This document shows, piece by piece, positions 41,770 through 51,063 of a DNA stretch of 64,000 nt. The position numbers and the translations under genes were made by a program. The notes beneath the pieces were generated by a model. That model worked only from the letters and a program-made list of their open reading frames with translations, was not told where the DNA came from and did not search any database. This DNA comes from Deltaproteobacteria bacterium (GTDB lineage Bacteria; Desulfobacterota; Syntrophobacteria; Syntrophobacterales; Syntrophobacteraceae), in contig JAAYVE010000040.1 of NCBI GenBank assembly GCA_012517315.1, positions 33,150 to 97,149 on the forward strand, in the 5' to 3' direction. Within the stretch, counting starts at the first letter, position 1; each line of letters begins with the position of its first letter.

Positions 41770-43998
41770 ATGATGGAACAGATTCTGGATCGGCTGGTCA
41801 ATGGGGTGATTGAGGGGCCTGAAGACCTGATGGGGATGGGGGAATGCCTCAATCTCCTGGACGAACTGGAGGGAAATCCCGAGTTCCCCAAAAGATGGGA
41901 GGGAAACCTGGCTGAACTGAGGCAGCTTTTCAACCGCATCATTCTGGAGGACTCAAAGGATCCCGACGTTGACTGGCAGAGGATTCGCACAATCATTGCC
42001 ACGCTGCATGCCAATGGAGGGACGGAGGAACCTCACCCTGGGAAACCGCCGGCGGAAGTGGAGAAAGACCTTCAGCAGGTAGGGGATCCCCATGAGACCT
42101 CCGCAACTCTGCCTGGACTCCACGACCAGCTTCACGATCGCGGTCCCAACGGTTCCGGGGGAGAGGGTCAATGTGGGGTGGGATTCGGCGGAGAAACGCC
42201 GGTCGATGGTGAGATGACGGAAATCCAGGACCCGGAGCTTCTCAGGGATTTCATAGAGGAGGCAAGGGAACACCTTAGCGCCATCGAATTGAACATGCTT
42301 GCCCTGGAAGCCAATCCCAGCGATATGGAGGCCATCAACGCGGTATTCCGCCCGTTCCACAGCATCAAAGGGGTGGCTGGTTTTCTAAATCTCAAGGACA
42401 TTCATCACTTGAGTCACGAAGTGGAAAACCTGCTGGATGCGGCGCGCTCCGGGAATCTGAGCATTTCCGATTCGGTGATCGACATTGTGCTCCAGGGCTC
42501 CGATATCCTCAAAGTGCTCCTCAACGAACTGGAAAAGGTTCAGAATCAGGAATCGGCGGTGATTCCCGCATCGCCGGTGGTGTCCCAGTTCCTGGATCGG
42601 GTGAGGAATTTCAAGGCAGAGGAACCGTCCCCGGAGGGCACTCCCGTGCGGCGAGTGGGAGAGATCCTTGTGGAGCGGGGGGTGGTGGACAAACCTACGC
42701 TGGAGGTGGTGATCGAGCGCACCAAGAGTTCCGGTAAAAAACTGGGAGAAGAGCTGATCCAGGAGGGACTGGCAACCACGCGGGAAGTCTCCGATGCCCT
42801 GCGGGAACAACGGCGGGCGAAGGACAGTGCCGCGTCCGTGCGCATCGACACCCAAAAGCTGGACAACCTGGTGGACATGGTTGGGGAACTAGTGATCGCT
42901 CAGTCCATGGTGCTCCAGAACAGCGAGGTGCAGAAGATCAAGGACCAAAAGCTCCAGAAGGATACGGTCCAGCTCAACCGGATCACTGCGGAACTGCAGC
43001 GCATCAGCATGTCCATGCGGATGGTTCCTATCAAGAACACCTTCCAGAAAATGATCCGCCTGGTCCGAGATCTCTCAAAGAAGTCCGGAAAAGAAGTTGC
43101 CCTGGTCATGAGGGGAGAGGAGACGGAAATCGACAGGAACATGGTAGAGGAGATCTACGAACCCCTCGTGCACATGATCCGAAACGCGGTGGACCATGGC
43201 ATCGAGAAGCCGGGTGAAAGGATCCAGCAGGGGAAGGAAATCACCGGCACCATTATGTTGGCGGCCGAGCAGAAGGGGGGCAATATCGTCATTGATGTGC
43301 AGGACGACGGAAAGGGGCTGGATGCGGCGAGGATCCGGGCAAAGGGAATCGAGCGGGGGATCATTTCCGCCGACGACCAACTGGATGAAAAGGCCATCTA
43401 CGAACTCATCCTCCACCCCGGCTTTTCCACGAAAGACGAGGTTACCGATGTTTCCGGTCGGGGAGTGGGAATGGACGTGGTGAAAAAGAACGTAGAGGCG
43501 TTGCGCGGGAAAATCGATATTTTCAGCACTCCCGGCAAGGGGACTCATTTCCAGGTGAAACTCCCCCTCACCATGGCCATCATCGATGGAATGGTCATCC
43601 GCATCGGCGAGGAGCGATATGTGGTCCCCACCATCGCCATGAAGGAGTCTCTCAGGCCCGGCAAGGAAGCCTATGTGACGGTGCAGAAGAAGGGAGAGAT
43701 GATCAAGGTGAGAGAAACTCTCATGCCCCTGATTCGCCTGCACAAAGCCCTCGGCGTGACCCCGAAATATGAAAATCCCTGGGAAGCCCTCCTCCTGGTG
43801 GTCACGGAGGGAAAACACTCGTACTGCCTGCTTGCGGACGAAATCGTGGGCCGGCAGGAAGTGGTCATCAAGAGCCTTGGAGGATCTCTCCGCAAGCTGG
43901 TGGGCATTTCGGGGGGAGCCATTCTGGGCGATGGCAAGGTTGCTTTGATCATTGACGTGAAAGGTGTTGTCAGCATCTACGAGGAAAATGGAAAATGA
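41770..43998 (+). CDS. cheA: chemotaxis kinase CheA with an MshEN-like c-di-GMP-binding-type insert
   Basis: A 742-residue kinase. Residues 1-70 are a helical segment of unknown type. The HPt domain has its phospho-His at 197 (PFHSIKGVAGF). No P2 domain is seen. Residues 295-347 form two 24-residue motifs with a 5-residue spacer (RVGEILVERGVV..., KLGEELIQEGL... ending LREQ), the layout of MshEN/GspE N-domains that bind c-di-GMP. Then come the dimerisation helix (LDNLVDMVGELVIAQSM), ATPase motifs (HMIRNAVDHGIE, DVQDDGKGLD, VSGRGVGMDVV) and a CheW-like C-terminus. It overlaps the CheZ fusion by 4 bases. No cheW or receptor gene is in the window. Confidence 0.93.
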   Translation: MMEQILDRLVNGVIEGPEDLMGMGECLNLLDELEGNPEFPKRWEGNLAELRQLFNRIILEDSKDPDVDWQRIRTIIATLHANGGTEEPHPGKPPAEVEKDLQQVGDPHETSATLPGLHDQLHDRGPNGSGGEGQCGVGFGGETPVDGEMTEIQDPELLRDFIEEAREHLSAIELNMLALEANPSDMEAINAVFRPFHSIKGVAGFLNLKDIHHLSHEVENLLDAARSGNLSISDSVIDIVLQGSDILKVLLNELEKVQNQESAVIPASPVVSQFLDRVRNFKAEEPSPEGTPVRRVGEILVERGVVDKPTLEVVIERTKSSGKKLGEELIQEGLATTREVSDALREQRRAKDSAASVRIDTQKLDNLVDMVGELVIAQSMVLQNSEVQKIKDQKLQKDTVQLNRITAELQRISMSMRMVPIKNTFQKMIRLVRDLSKKSGKEVALVMRGEETEIDRNMVEEIYEPLVHMIRNAVDHGIEKPGERIQQGKEITGTIMLAAEQKGGNIVIDVQDDGKGLDAARIRAKGIERGIISADDQLDEKAIYELILHPGFSTKDEVTDVSGRGVGMDVVKKNVEALRGKIDIFSTPGKGTHFQVKLPLTMAIIDGMVIRIGEERYVVPTIAMKESLRPGKEAYVTVQKKGEMIKVRETLMPLIRLHKALGVTPKYENPWEALLLVVTEGKHSYCLLADEIVGRQEVVIKSLGGSLRKLVGISGGAILGDGKVALIIDVKGVVSIYEENGK

Positions 43999-45404
43999 TC
44001 TCCATGATCGAGAAGGATGATTTGACTGAACTGCTCGCCATTCTGAGAGATGTGGAAGAAAAGGTGCTCGTCCTCCAGAATAACGGGAATGGCGCGGTCT
44101 GGACACTGGAACCCTCTCTCCAGGCTCTCCGATCCTTTCAATCCACAGCTTCCCGGATGGGAGTCACGGAACTGCAAGACGTAGGCGGAGTGCTTCGACG
44201 GTATGCAGAGGAGCAGGTCGGTTCCGAATCAAACGCAGAGGCACTGGGAGTGTTCAGTTTTGCTGTCAATGCCCTCGTGGAGCAGATTGAAAGGGTCCGA
44301 AACGGAAAAGACACCAGCGGGATAAACGTGGGCGAGGTGATGGACATCCTTGGGTTGGCGTCGTCCGAAGATGTGTCGGACTCCATCAGTGTGGACGATA
44401 TTCCCTCCGATGATCTGTTGACGTCTCACCCCGACTGGCCCGACTCCAGCGATTCGGCTGTGGATTCGCTTCCCCCGGTCGATGGGCGCGACACATTGTC
44501 GACCATGGAAAGATTGGAGAAAACGGTTCAGCAGTTGGGAGGGCAGGTTGTCCTGTGTGGAGGAGAGGGAGGAACCAGCAGAATCCAGCTGAGCTTCGAT
44601 GCGTCCGAACAAACCATCGAACAGATCGAAACGCTGCTTTCCATAGGCTTGCCAGAGGTCAGTTTTCCATCGAAGCTCACCCGGTCGGGGAATCGTTTCG
44701 ACAAGATCCTTGGCAATATCAAGGAATTCATGATGGCCCTGTCCCAAGGCAACTGCAACGGAGCCCAGGAAGTGCTTCTCGAACTGGCCGAACAGCAGCA
44801 GCAGGCTGGGTTGTACAACGAAATCGGCGGATTGGCCCGTGAACTCCACGATTCCCTCAAGAACTTTATGGAAACCATGGATCCCCACCTCCGGGAAATG
44901 GTGGAGGAAAAGATCCCGGACACGGGCAACCGCTTGGAACACATTCTTGAGCTCACGGAAAATGCCGCCAATACGACCATCGACCATGTGGAGGCTATCC
45001 AGAGGAGAAATGAACGTGAGCAGCTGCGTCTCAGGGAACTGGATGGGATCATGTCCAAGTTGAAAGCAATCGGCGAACTCGCCCACAGCAGTGTCCTTCA
45101 TGGGCAGGAGATCATCAGGGAGCTTCGGGATTCCGTCGAAAAGAACCATCAAGACCTGCTCACCGTCCTCACCGCTCAAGACTACCAGGATTTGACGGGC
45201 CAGATCATCCTGAAGATCATTCAACTGCTTAAGGACCTGGAGTTGAAGCTCGTCAACGTCATTCGCACCTTTGGCGTGAAAATGGAGGAACACAAGGCAG
45301 TCCGCACCGAAGAAGAACTATACGGTCCGGCTCATAAAGCCATGGCCGAAGCCCTCCACTCCCAGGATGACGTCGATTCACTCCTGGCAGAATTCGGATT
45401 CTAG
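43995..45404 (+). CDS. cheZ: CheZ phosphatase with long N-terminal extension
   Basis: A 469-residue protein. The C-terminal half is CheZ: YNEIGGLARELHDSLKNF, a long hairpin, AQDYQDLTGQIILKI with the catalytic Asp/Gln at about 399/403, and the CheY-binding tail DDVDSLLAEFGF. The N-terminal ~220 residues have no counterpart in E. coli CheZ (about 214 residues). They begin as a helical bundle (LLAILRDVEEKVLVLQNN) with an acidic linker and a small alpha/beta part (ERLEKTVQQLGGQVVLCGG). The start overlaps the cheA stop (ATGA). The role of the extension is unknown. Confidence 0.85.
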   Translation: MISMIEKDDLTELLAILRDVEEKVLVLQNNGNGAVWTLEPSLQALRSFQSTASRMGVTELQDVGGVLRRYAEEQVGSESNAEALGVFSFAVNALVEQIERVRNGKDTSGINVGEVMDILGLASSEDVSDSISVDDIPSDDLLTSHPDWPDSSDSAVDSLPPVDGRDTLSTMERLEKTVQQLGGQVVLCGGEGGTSRIQLSFDASEQTIEQIETLLSIGLPEVSFPSKLTRSGNRFDKILGNIKEFMMALSQGNCNGAQEVLLELAEQQQQAGLYNEIGGLARELHDSLKNFMETMDPHLREMVEEKIPDTGNRLEHILELTENAANTTIDHVEAIQRRNEREQLRLRELDGIMSKLKAIGELAHSSVLHGQEIIRELRDSVEKNHQDLLTVLTAQDYQDLTGQIILKIIQLLKDLELKLVNVIRTFGVKMEEHKAVRTEEELYGPAHKAMAEALHSQDDVDSLLAEFGF

Positions 45405-45686
45405 GCGTTTGCGTCTCATGACGCACCGTTCATGGTTCGGTTTTGACTTGGTATATGGGTAGGTATGATAGGGGGGCAACGAGCGGGGAAAACGGGGAAA
45501 ACCAAAGAGGCTTGTCTGCCCCTCCAAGGTTTCCCCGGCCGTGCCCTTCCCTTGCGAGCCAAGCCTCAATCCGCTGCTCCTGATCAACCTTTCAAAGAAA
45601 AGACCTTCCGAGGGGACTTGCGGGGGCATCTTAGGGGGATTGAGGGAATTCATTCCATGCGAAATTCTTGGCGAAGCGTAGCGACA

Positions 45687-47333
45687 TTAGACCAGAACAA
45701 CCTTGTTACGCCCCGATCGTTTGGCTTCGTACATGGCGGCGTCAACCCGGTTGAACAATCCTGCTTCATCCCTGTCGGACGGTTGTATGGATGTGACGCC
45801 AACACTGATCGTGAGGGGAATCTTCTGACCTTTGCAGAGGAAGTGGGTCTTTTCGATCATCTGCCGCAGCCTCTCACCTACAGCCTGAGAGTTTTCCCGG
45901 TCCGTGCCGGGAAGGATCACCACGAATTCCTCCCCACCGTATCGAGCTAGGAAGTCACATTCCCGCATGGCCGGCTTGATCCTCTTGATGATCTCCTTCA
46001 AACACTTGTCCCCTGCCCAATGGCCGTAGGTGTCATTGACCCCCTTGAAATGATCCACGTCGAAGAGCAGTAAAGAAAAGGACTGCTGATATCGATGATA
46101 GCGTTGCATCTCCTCCCGAATCCTCAGGTCATAGGCGCGGCGGTTTGGAATGCCGGTGAGCGGGTCGAGAAGGGTTTCCTTTTCCAGGTTCCTACTCTGT
46201 TCCTGAACCTGCTCGATTTCCTTTTTCATGTTCTGGAGGTTTTGCTGCAGTGCCCCCATTTCGGTGTCCATCTCCTCCATCCGCTTTTGGTCCTCTTTTC
46301 GCTTGGTTTCCAAAGCGGCTTTGATGGAGGTGATGCGTGAGGCCACAAAGCCCCTGATTTCCGCCAGGGTTTTTCCCATGTGGGTCGATTTCTTGATCTC
46401 CTCCATCTGTCCTTCCAACAGATGGCTGAAATCGACGTTGGACCGATGGGCTTCCGAGGCATGGTTGAAAGATGTCATGAAATTGGCCTCCATCTCGATG
46501 AGGCTCTTCCCGATCTCACTGATGAAGTCGGTCACCTGGCTTCTCTCCTGGTTCAAGAGGCCGAGGTAGTCCTGGACGAGTGCGGTGACTTCTTCACTGA
46601 GATCGAGAAGCTGGTGGAGTGCGGTGGTTTCCCTGATACGCTGCTGCAGGTTCGAGAATCTTTCGAGGTAATCCTTTCCCAGGTCGAGATGAAATTCGGC
46701 GATGATGCTGAGAAGGCTGTTCTGCAAGCGTTTGTGCTCGGCGATTTCCTTAATGTCAGCTTCTTGAGCCGTCCTACTCTTCTTTAACCATTTCCCCATG
46801 ATGCCTGTGTCATGGGGCTTGGAAAGCCTTCCATCCTCCCTGCCGCGAAGCACCAAGTCCTTGAGTTCACTGAGGCAGTGATCCAGTTCGCTCATCTCTC
46901 CCCTGTCAACAAGGAGCTTCTTGAAGCGTTCGAGGACAGGGGAGTAGCAGCAGTTCTCAGACGAAAGAGTGAGGTTCGCCAGCGTGAGCAGAGATTTCCT
47001 GCAGAAGGCCTGTGCCTGCAGGTTCTTCTCTTCCAGGTGGGTGAGCTGTTTGAGGAGTTCCTCCTTCTGCTTCTGTAGAATCTTGAGTTTTCCGTTGAAG
47101 GGCGACTCTTGGTCCGATGGTCCCCCCCCTTCGGTGGTGAGTGCGGATTTCGGGTCAAAGGATGCTGTGCGGAGAAGGCTGACGATGTCCGCACGTCTGC
47201 CAAGGGCGATGGTGAGCGAGGAGAGGGAGATGGGCTCCCGACGCGTGTTCAATTCCCTCAGTGTTTCCATAATGATCCCGGAAAATTTTTCCAATGGATC
47301 ACCGTCCCTGGACTTCTGGGAGATTCCTGTCAT
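45687..47333 (-). CDS. diguanylate cyclase with long coiled-coil N-terminus
   Basis: A 548-residue soluble protein. The C-terminal GGDEF domain has DPLTGIPNRRAYDLRI, FDVDHFKGVNDTYGHWAGD and the active site ARYGGEEF, with an RECD inhibitory-site motif five residues before it, so it should make c-di-GMP with product feedback. About 370 N-terminal residues are helical, with coiled coils (LKILQKQKEELLKQLTHLEE, MEEMDTEMGALQQNLQNMKK). No sensor domain was recognised. It is opposite in strand to the chemotaxis operon and may supply the c-di-GMP sensed by the MshEN-like insert in CheA. Confidence 0.88.
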   Translation of the reverse strand: MTGISQKSRDGDPLEKFSGIIMETLRELNTRREPISLSSLTIALGRRADIVSLLRTASFDPKSALTTEGGGPSDQESPFNGKLKILQKQKEELLKQLTHLEEKNLQAQAFCRKSLLTLANLTLSSENCCYSPVLERFKKLLVDRGEMSELDHCLSELKDLVLRGREDGRLSKPHDTGIMGKWLKKSRTAQEADIKEIAEHKRLQNSLLSIIAEFHLDLGKDYLERFSNLQQRIRETTALHQLLDLSEEVTALVQDYLGLLNQERSQVTDFISEIGKSLIEMEANFMTSFNHASEAHRSNVDFSHLLEGQMEEIKKSTHMGKTLAEIRGFVASRITSIKAALETKRKEDQKRMEEMDTEMGALQQNLQNMKKEIEQVQEQSRNLEKETLLDPLTGIPNRRAYDLRIREEMQRYHRYQQSFSLLLFDVDHFKGVNDTYGHWAGDKCLKEIIKRIKPAMRECDFLARYGGEEFVVILPGTDRENSQAVGERLRQMIEKTHFLCKGQKIPLTISVGVTSIQPSDRDEAGLFNRVDAAMYEAKRSGRNKVVLV

Positions 47334-47651
47334 CGCCCGCCTCGTTGAAAGTGAAGTGCCAGCCTGCCGCCCGTTGCCGGGAATAGGATTTTCCCGGGAA
47401 CGGAGCGACCGTGGGGATCGTACCGATGAACCGTTTTCTGCCTGCGAAGCATTGGGAGAGAGTTGATGCTGTCTGCAGGGAAAAGTATTCCGGCCAAATG
47501 GTTCGATGGGGTTGTTTGCAAATTATATGCCCATTGTTGGCGGGCGGCGGGTTTGGGAAAGAGGGAGGGGACCCTGGTGTGATGGGTGGTTTTCCCTGCG
47601 TCCTCAGAGGGGGAGCGCAGGATTTGATACTTTCCACTAGGTGTTTTTCTT

Positions 47652-47679
47652 TCAAGTATTATATGCTGGAATACGATGT
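47652..47679 (+). promoter_or_regulatory. sigma-28-type promoter of the flgM unit
   Basis: TCAAGTAT (47652-47659), 12 bases, TACGATGT (47672-47679), 21 bases before the small gene at 47701. Same spacing as the other three sites. FliA control of its own anti-sigma factor gene is common. Confidence 0.5.
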
Positions 47680-47700
47680 TGAAACCAAGGAGAGATGTTG

Positions 47701-47910
47701 ATGGTTATTACAGACTACAGGGTTCGGAGCGTTCTTCGGACGTACAGCAGGCAGTTGCAGCGTTCCAGGCTGTCTGCAGAATTGACGCATGATGCCGGGG
47801 AACCGAGGTCGACCGTCGAAAAAGTGACGATATCCGATGATGCGAGGCGTCACTTGGTCATGGAACGCATGACATCTCAGGTCTTGGAGAAGGCGTATCC
47901 CAGGAAGTGA
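47701..47910 (+). CDS. small conserved-looking protein upstream of flgM
   Basis: 69 residues: VITDYRVRSVLRTYSRQLQR, a short linker, then VEKVTISDDARRHLVMERMT and a basic end. The DYRVxSVLRTYxRQL start and the TISDDAR motif look conserved rather than random; FlgM proteins often carry a similar VxISxxAR segment. AAGGAG lies 8 bases before the ATG. It is first in the sigma-28-type unit with flgM 120 bases on. Function unknown, probably flagellar. Confidence 0.6.
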   Translation: MVITDYRVRSVLRTYSRQLQRSRLSAELTHDAGEPRSTVEKVTISDDARRHLVMERMTSQVLEKAYPRK

Positions 47911-48030
47911 GATCTTTAGGCACAGAAGGCGAGAGGGTTTTGCACCGCTTGGAGGGACGTTTTACTTTATCCCCCATGGGCAGTGGGTGACTTTTTCCCC
48001 TCACAATTTTGGACCTTTGAAAGGGAACAT

Positions 48031-48327
48031 ATGGAAGTGAAAAAGGTTGCGACCTACATGAGTCAGTCGCTCCAGAAGCCACAGGAAACTGCTTCGAGGG
48101 GGAGTACGGAGGACAAGGCGGTTTCCGGGAAAGAGACTCCTGCACCCCCCGATCGGTTGGAGCTTTCCAAAGGCTATCAGGAGGTGGCTCAGGTCAAGAA
48201 GGTGATGATGGAACGGGATGATCTGCGGATGGAACGTGTGGACAGAATCCGAAACATGATAGAGAAGAATACCTATCAGGTAGATCCCGACAAGATCGCC
48301 GAAAAGATGCTGGATGAGTTGATATAG
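48031..48327 (+). CDS. flgM: anti-sigma-28 factor FlgM
   Basis: A 98-residue protein. The first half is disordered and polar. The second half, LSKGYQEVAQVKKVMMERDD and RVDRIRNMIEKNTYQVDPDK, then IAEKMLDELI, is the FlgM sigma-binding region with the usual IRxxIxxGxYxVDxxxIAxxML pattern. It holds FliA inactive until exported through the finished hook. AAGGGA precedes the ATG at 48031. Four candidate sigma-28 sites in this window are its expected regulon. Confidence 0.87.
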   Translation: MEVKKVATYMSQSLQKPQETASRGSTEDKAVSGKETPAPPDRLELSKGYQEVAQVKKVMMERDDLRMERVDRIRNMIEKNTYQVDPDKIAEKMLDELI

Positions 48328-48441
48328 TCCCCTGGACGACTCTCGAGGCCGTTTCCCCGCTGTTCGGGGGGGCACCCATGAGTGAGCAGCACCGGAGATT
48401 GGAATGATCCACCCTCGGCGCACGTCACAGCCTCCACGAGG

Positions 48442-48476
48442 AAAAAGCCTCCTCCTTTGAGAGGGGGCTTTTTTTT
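48442..48476 (+). terminator. rho-independent terminator between flgM and cutA
   Basis: AGCCTCCTC pairs with GAGGGGGCT around a short loop, with a run of As before and eight Ts after, so it could work in both directions. Confidence 0.75.
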
Positions 48477-48569
48477 CCTCAATCGGCTTCCAAGGGGCAA
48501 AATCTCGCGCCCTCCACGAGAATGGGTCGGGTGGGTGTAGGGCTGGCTTTCGCTTGGCAGGAGGAAAAC

Positions 48570-48908
48570 ATGTCGGACGTGTCCATGGTTTTTGTGACGG
48601 CCGGCAGTGAAGAGGAGGCCATGAAGATCGGGAGGAAGCTCGTTGAGGAGCGCCTCGTCGCGTGTGTCAATCTGGTTCCCGGGATTCGCTCCGTCTATTG
48701 GTGGAAGGATGTGATCCAGCAGGAGGAGGAGTGGTGGTTGATCATGAAGACCAAGAGTGCTCTCTTTGGCGCGCTTCAGGCCCGTATCCGCCAGCTCCAT
48801 ACTTATGAGGTGCCGGAGATCGTCTCGATACCCATAGACCGAGGACTGCCGGAATACCTCCAATGGGTCCTTCAAAATACGGTGGATGCTTCCTCAGGCC
48901 AGGAGTAA
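48570..48908 (+). CDS. cutA: divalent-cation tolerance protein CutA1
   Basis: A 112-residue trimeric ferredoxin-like protein. MVFVTAGSEEEAMKIGRKLV, LVACVNLVPGIRSVYWWKD and YEVPEIVSIPIDRGLPEYLQ are the family motifs. CutA1 has been linked to copper tolerance and signalling, but its biochemical role is unsettled. AGGAGG lies 6 bases before the ATG at 48570. It converges on hisD, with 12 bases between the genes. Confidence 0.88.
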   Translation: MSDVSMVFVTAGSEEEAMKIGRKLVEERLVACVNLVPGIRSVYWWKDVIQQEEEWWLIMKTKSALFGALQARIRQLHTYEVPEIVSIPIDRGLPEYLQWVLQNTVDASSGQE

Positions 48909-48920
48909 GCGCTGCAGCTG

Positions 48921-50234
48921 TCAGATCTCATTGCGGGTCAGTCTTAGCCTTACGGAAGCCGCATGGGCTTCCAGTCCCTCCAGTTCCGCCATGCGCATGA
49001 CGGCTCGGGCGTCCCGTTCCATGGCCGTTTTTGAGTAGGCGACGATACTCGTGCGCTTGAGGAAATTATCCACTCCCAGGGCGGATGCGAAGCGGGCGGT
49101 TCCCGATGTGGGAAGCACGTGATTGGGTCCCGCGAAATAGTCTCCAAGTGCCTCCGGTGTCCAGTCCCCAAGAAAGACCGCTCCTGCGTTCTCGATTTTT
49201 CCCACGAGCGACCAGGGATCTCGCACCTGGAGTTCCAAATGTTCCGGGGCGATTCGATTGGCCAGTTCCAGGGCTTCCTCCATTTCAGCCACGACAAAAA
49301 CCGCTCCGAAGGATTCCAGGGACTCCCAGGCGGTTTTCTGCCTGGGAAGCCGCTTGATCTGTTCCAAGAGGCACTGGCAGGTCTTTGTCGCGACGGATTC
49401 ATCGGTGGTGACGCAAACGGCGCTCGCCATGGAGTCGTGTTCGGCTTGGCTGAGCAGATCCGCTGCGATGCACGCGGCATCGGCCTTTTCGTCAGCAATC
49501 ACCAGGATCTCGCTGGGACCGGCCAGAAGATCGATCCCCACCTCCCCCGACACCATTTTCTTGGCAAGGGCTACATAGACATTACCAGGGCCGACGATCA
49601 TGTCGACCCTCCGGACGCGCTCGGTTCCAAAGGCAAGAGCGGCGATGGCCCACGCGCTGCCGATCTTGTGAATCCGGGATATGCCCACTTCCTGTGCTGC
49701 CACCAGCAGGTACGGGTTGATGCTTCCATCCCTCCGGGGTGGGGTCACCATGGCCAGGTCGGGCACTCCCGCAATCCTTGCGGGGATTCCGTTCATGAGG
49801 ACGGAGGAGACGAGAGGGGTCTCGCCCCCCTTCCCCCCGGGAATATAAAGGCCGGCTGAAGCCACCGGCCTGACAATCTGGCCGAGGAATGTTCCGTCGG
49901 GATTCGTGGAAAAATAGGAAGAGCGTACCTGGTGTTTGTGAAACGATTCGATATTGGCGACGGCATTCCTCAGGATTTCCCGGAAATCCCCATCTACTTT
50001 GTCATATGCCTCTGCCAATTCATGCTCCCCCACGGTGAGGTTTTCCGACGTGATCCCGGGGGCGTCGAAAGACCTGGTGTACTCCAGTAGGGCGGTATCT
50101 CCATGCCGCCTCACCCGATCCAGAATCTCCTCCACTTGGCGGGAGACGGCCGGATCGGCGCCGGGCTTTCGTTCCGCAATCTTCCTCAGTCGGAGTTCTG
50201 CTTCCGTAGACGGGTATGGGAGTGGGTGCAGCAT
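48921..50234 (-). CDS. hisD: histidinol dehydrogenase HisD
   Basis: A 437-residue zinc enzyme that oxidises histidinol to histidine in two NAD steps. DMIVGPGNVYVALAKKMV and LLAGPSEILVIAD belong to the NAD region, LLSQAEHDSMA to the zinc site, and RIAPEHLELQV holds the catalytic Glu-His; a late LEAHAASV supplies the last His. AAGGA lies 7 bases before the ATG, which starts 1 base after the rlpA stop, so the two are coupled. No other his biosynthesis gene is adjacent. Confidence 0.93.
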   Translation of the reverse strand: MLHPLPYPSTEAELRLRKIAERKPGADPAVSRQVEEILDRVRRHGDTALLEYTRSFDAPGITSENLTVGEHELAEAYDKVDGDFREILRNAVANIESFHKHQVRSSYFSTNPDGTFLGQIVRPVASAGLYIPGGKGGETPLVSSVLMNGIPARIAGVPDLAMVTPPRRDGSINPYLLVAAQEVGISRIHKIGSAWAIAALAFGTERVRRVDMIVGPGNVYVALAKKMVSGEVGIDLLAGPSEILVIADEKADAACIAADLLSQAEHDSMASAVCVTTDESVATKTCQCLLEQIKRLPRQKTAWESLESFGAVFVVAEMEEALELANRIAPEHLELQVRDPWSLVGKIENAGAVFLGDWTPEALGDYFAGPNHVLPTSGTARFASALGVDNFLKRTSIVAYSKTAMERDARAVMRMAELEGLEAHAASVRLRLTRNEI

Positions 50235-50235
50235 T

Positions 50236-51012
50236 CTATCGTCCTTCCATGGCCACCACAAAGGCATCTCCGAAGCCCATGGTTTGGAGGCGGTGCAGTT
50301 CCTGTTGAGCCAAGAGAATATCCCGGTAGGCACCGACCTGCACGCGGTAGTACTGGTATCCTTTATCCTGGAAGGGGAAAACGTCGATAACAGGGTATCC
50401 TTTGGAGAGTCTCTCCTTCAGGCGCAGCGCGTTTGTCTGTTCCCGGAATGCCCCGACCTGTACACCGAAGGAGCCATACCGGAAAGACGGGACCGGTTCC
50501 ACTTTCCAGTAAGTGTCTTGGCCCACCGTTTGTTCCTTTGCCACCTGCACCGCTTCGACTCTCACCAGGGCAAGGCCCTTTCGGTAGGATCCCAGTTCCT
50601 GGGCGGCACGGCATGACAGGTCAATGATCCGCCCGGAGACAAAAGGACCACGGTCGTTGACTCTCAGGATCGACGACTGGCCATTTTCCAAGTTGGTTAC
50701 CTTCACGTAGGTCCCGAGAGGCAGTGTCTTGTGGGCAGCGGTCATGGCGTTCATGTCATACGGTTCCCCGCAGGAGGTGGGTTTCCCGTGGAAGTCCTGC
50801 CCGTACCAGCTGGCATACCCCTCCTCCCGGTATCCCTCAGCACTGGGCAGCGGGTAATACCAAATGCCGTTGATCTGGTATGGCCTCTGGCTCCTGAGAC
50901 CTGTTTGTGGAAGGTTCCCCTTGGGGGGATGGCGTGGCGCGGTGGAACAACCGGCAAAGAAGAGCACAAGGAAGATCATGACGCATCTGCTTCCCATGGT
51001 GGGCGTTCTCAC
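50236..51012 (-). CDS. rlpA: RlpA-like septal ring lipoprotein with SPOR domain
   Basis: A 258-residue precursor with lipobox FFAGC near residue 22. Residues 65-155 form the double-psi barrel (GYASWYGQDFHGKPTSCGE, RVNDRGPFVSGRIIDLS), whose conserved His and Asp are those of the lytic transglycosylase RlpA. Residues 180-255 are a SPOR domain (FGVQVGAFREQTNALRL, YRVQVGAYRD) that binds denuded septal peptidoglycan. GTG start with AGGA 9 bases upstream; an ATG 15 bases later is possible. Confidence 0.9.
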   Translation of the reverse strand: MRTPTMGSRCVMIFLVLFFAGCSTAPRHPPKGNLPQTGLRSQRPYQINGIWYYPLPSAEGYREEGYASWYGQDFHGKPTSCGEPYDMNAMTAAHKTLPLGTYVKVTNLENGQSSILRVNDRGPFVSGRIIDLSCRAAQELGSYRKGLALVRVEAVQVAKEQTVGQDTYWKVEPVPSFRYGSFGVQVGAFREQTNALRLKERLSKGYPVIDVFPFQDKGYQYYRVQVGAYRDILLAQQELHRLQTMGFGDAFVVAMEGR

Positions 51013-51063
51013 GGCGTACTTTCCTCGCGGATCTCATCCTTTGGATCACGGAGTTTGGGGCCC

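Noticed and set aside
43075..44106. 343-residue ORF antisense to cheA
   Set aside because: Shadow frame of conserved ATPase and CheW-like coding sequence.
45495..45539. CGGGGAAAACC/GGTTTCCCCGG hairpin after the CheZ gene as a terminator
   Set aside because: No U-tract follows and the loop is long; it could be an RNA element, but support is thin.
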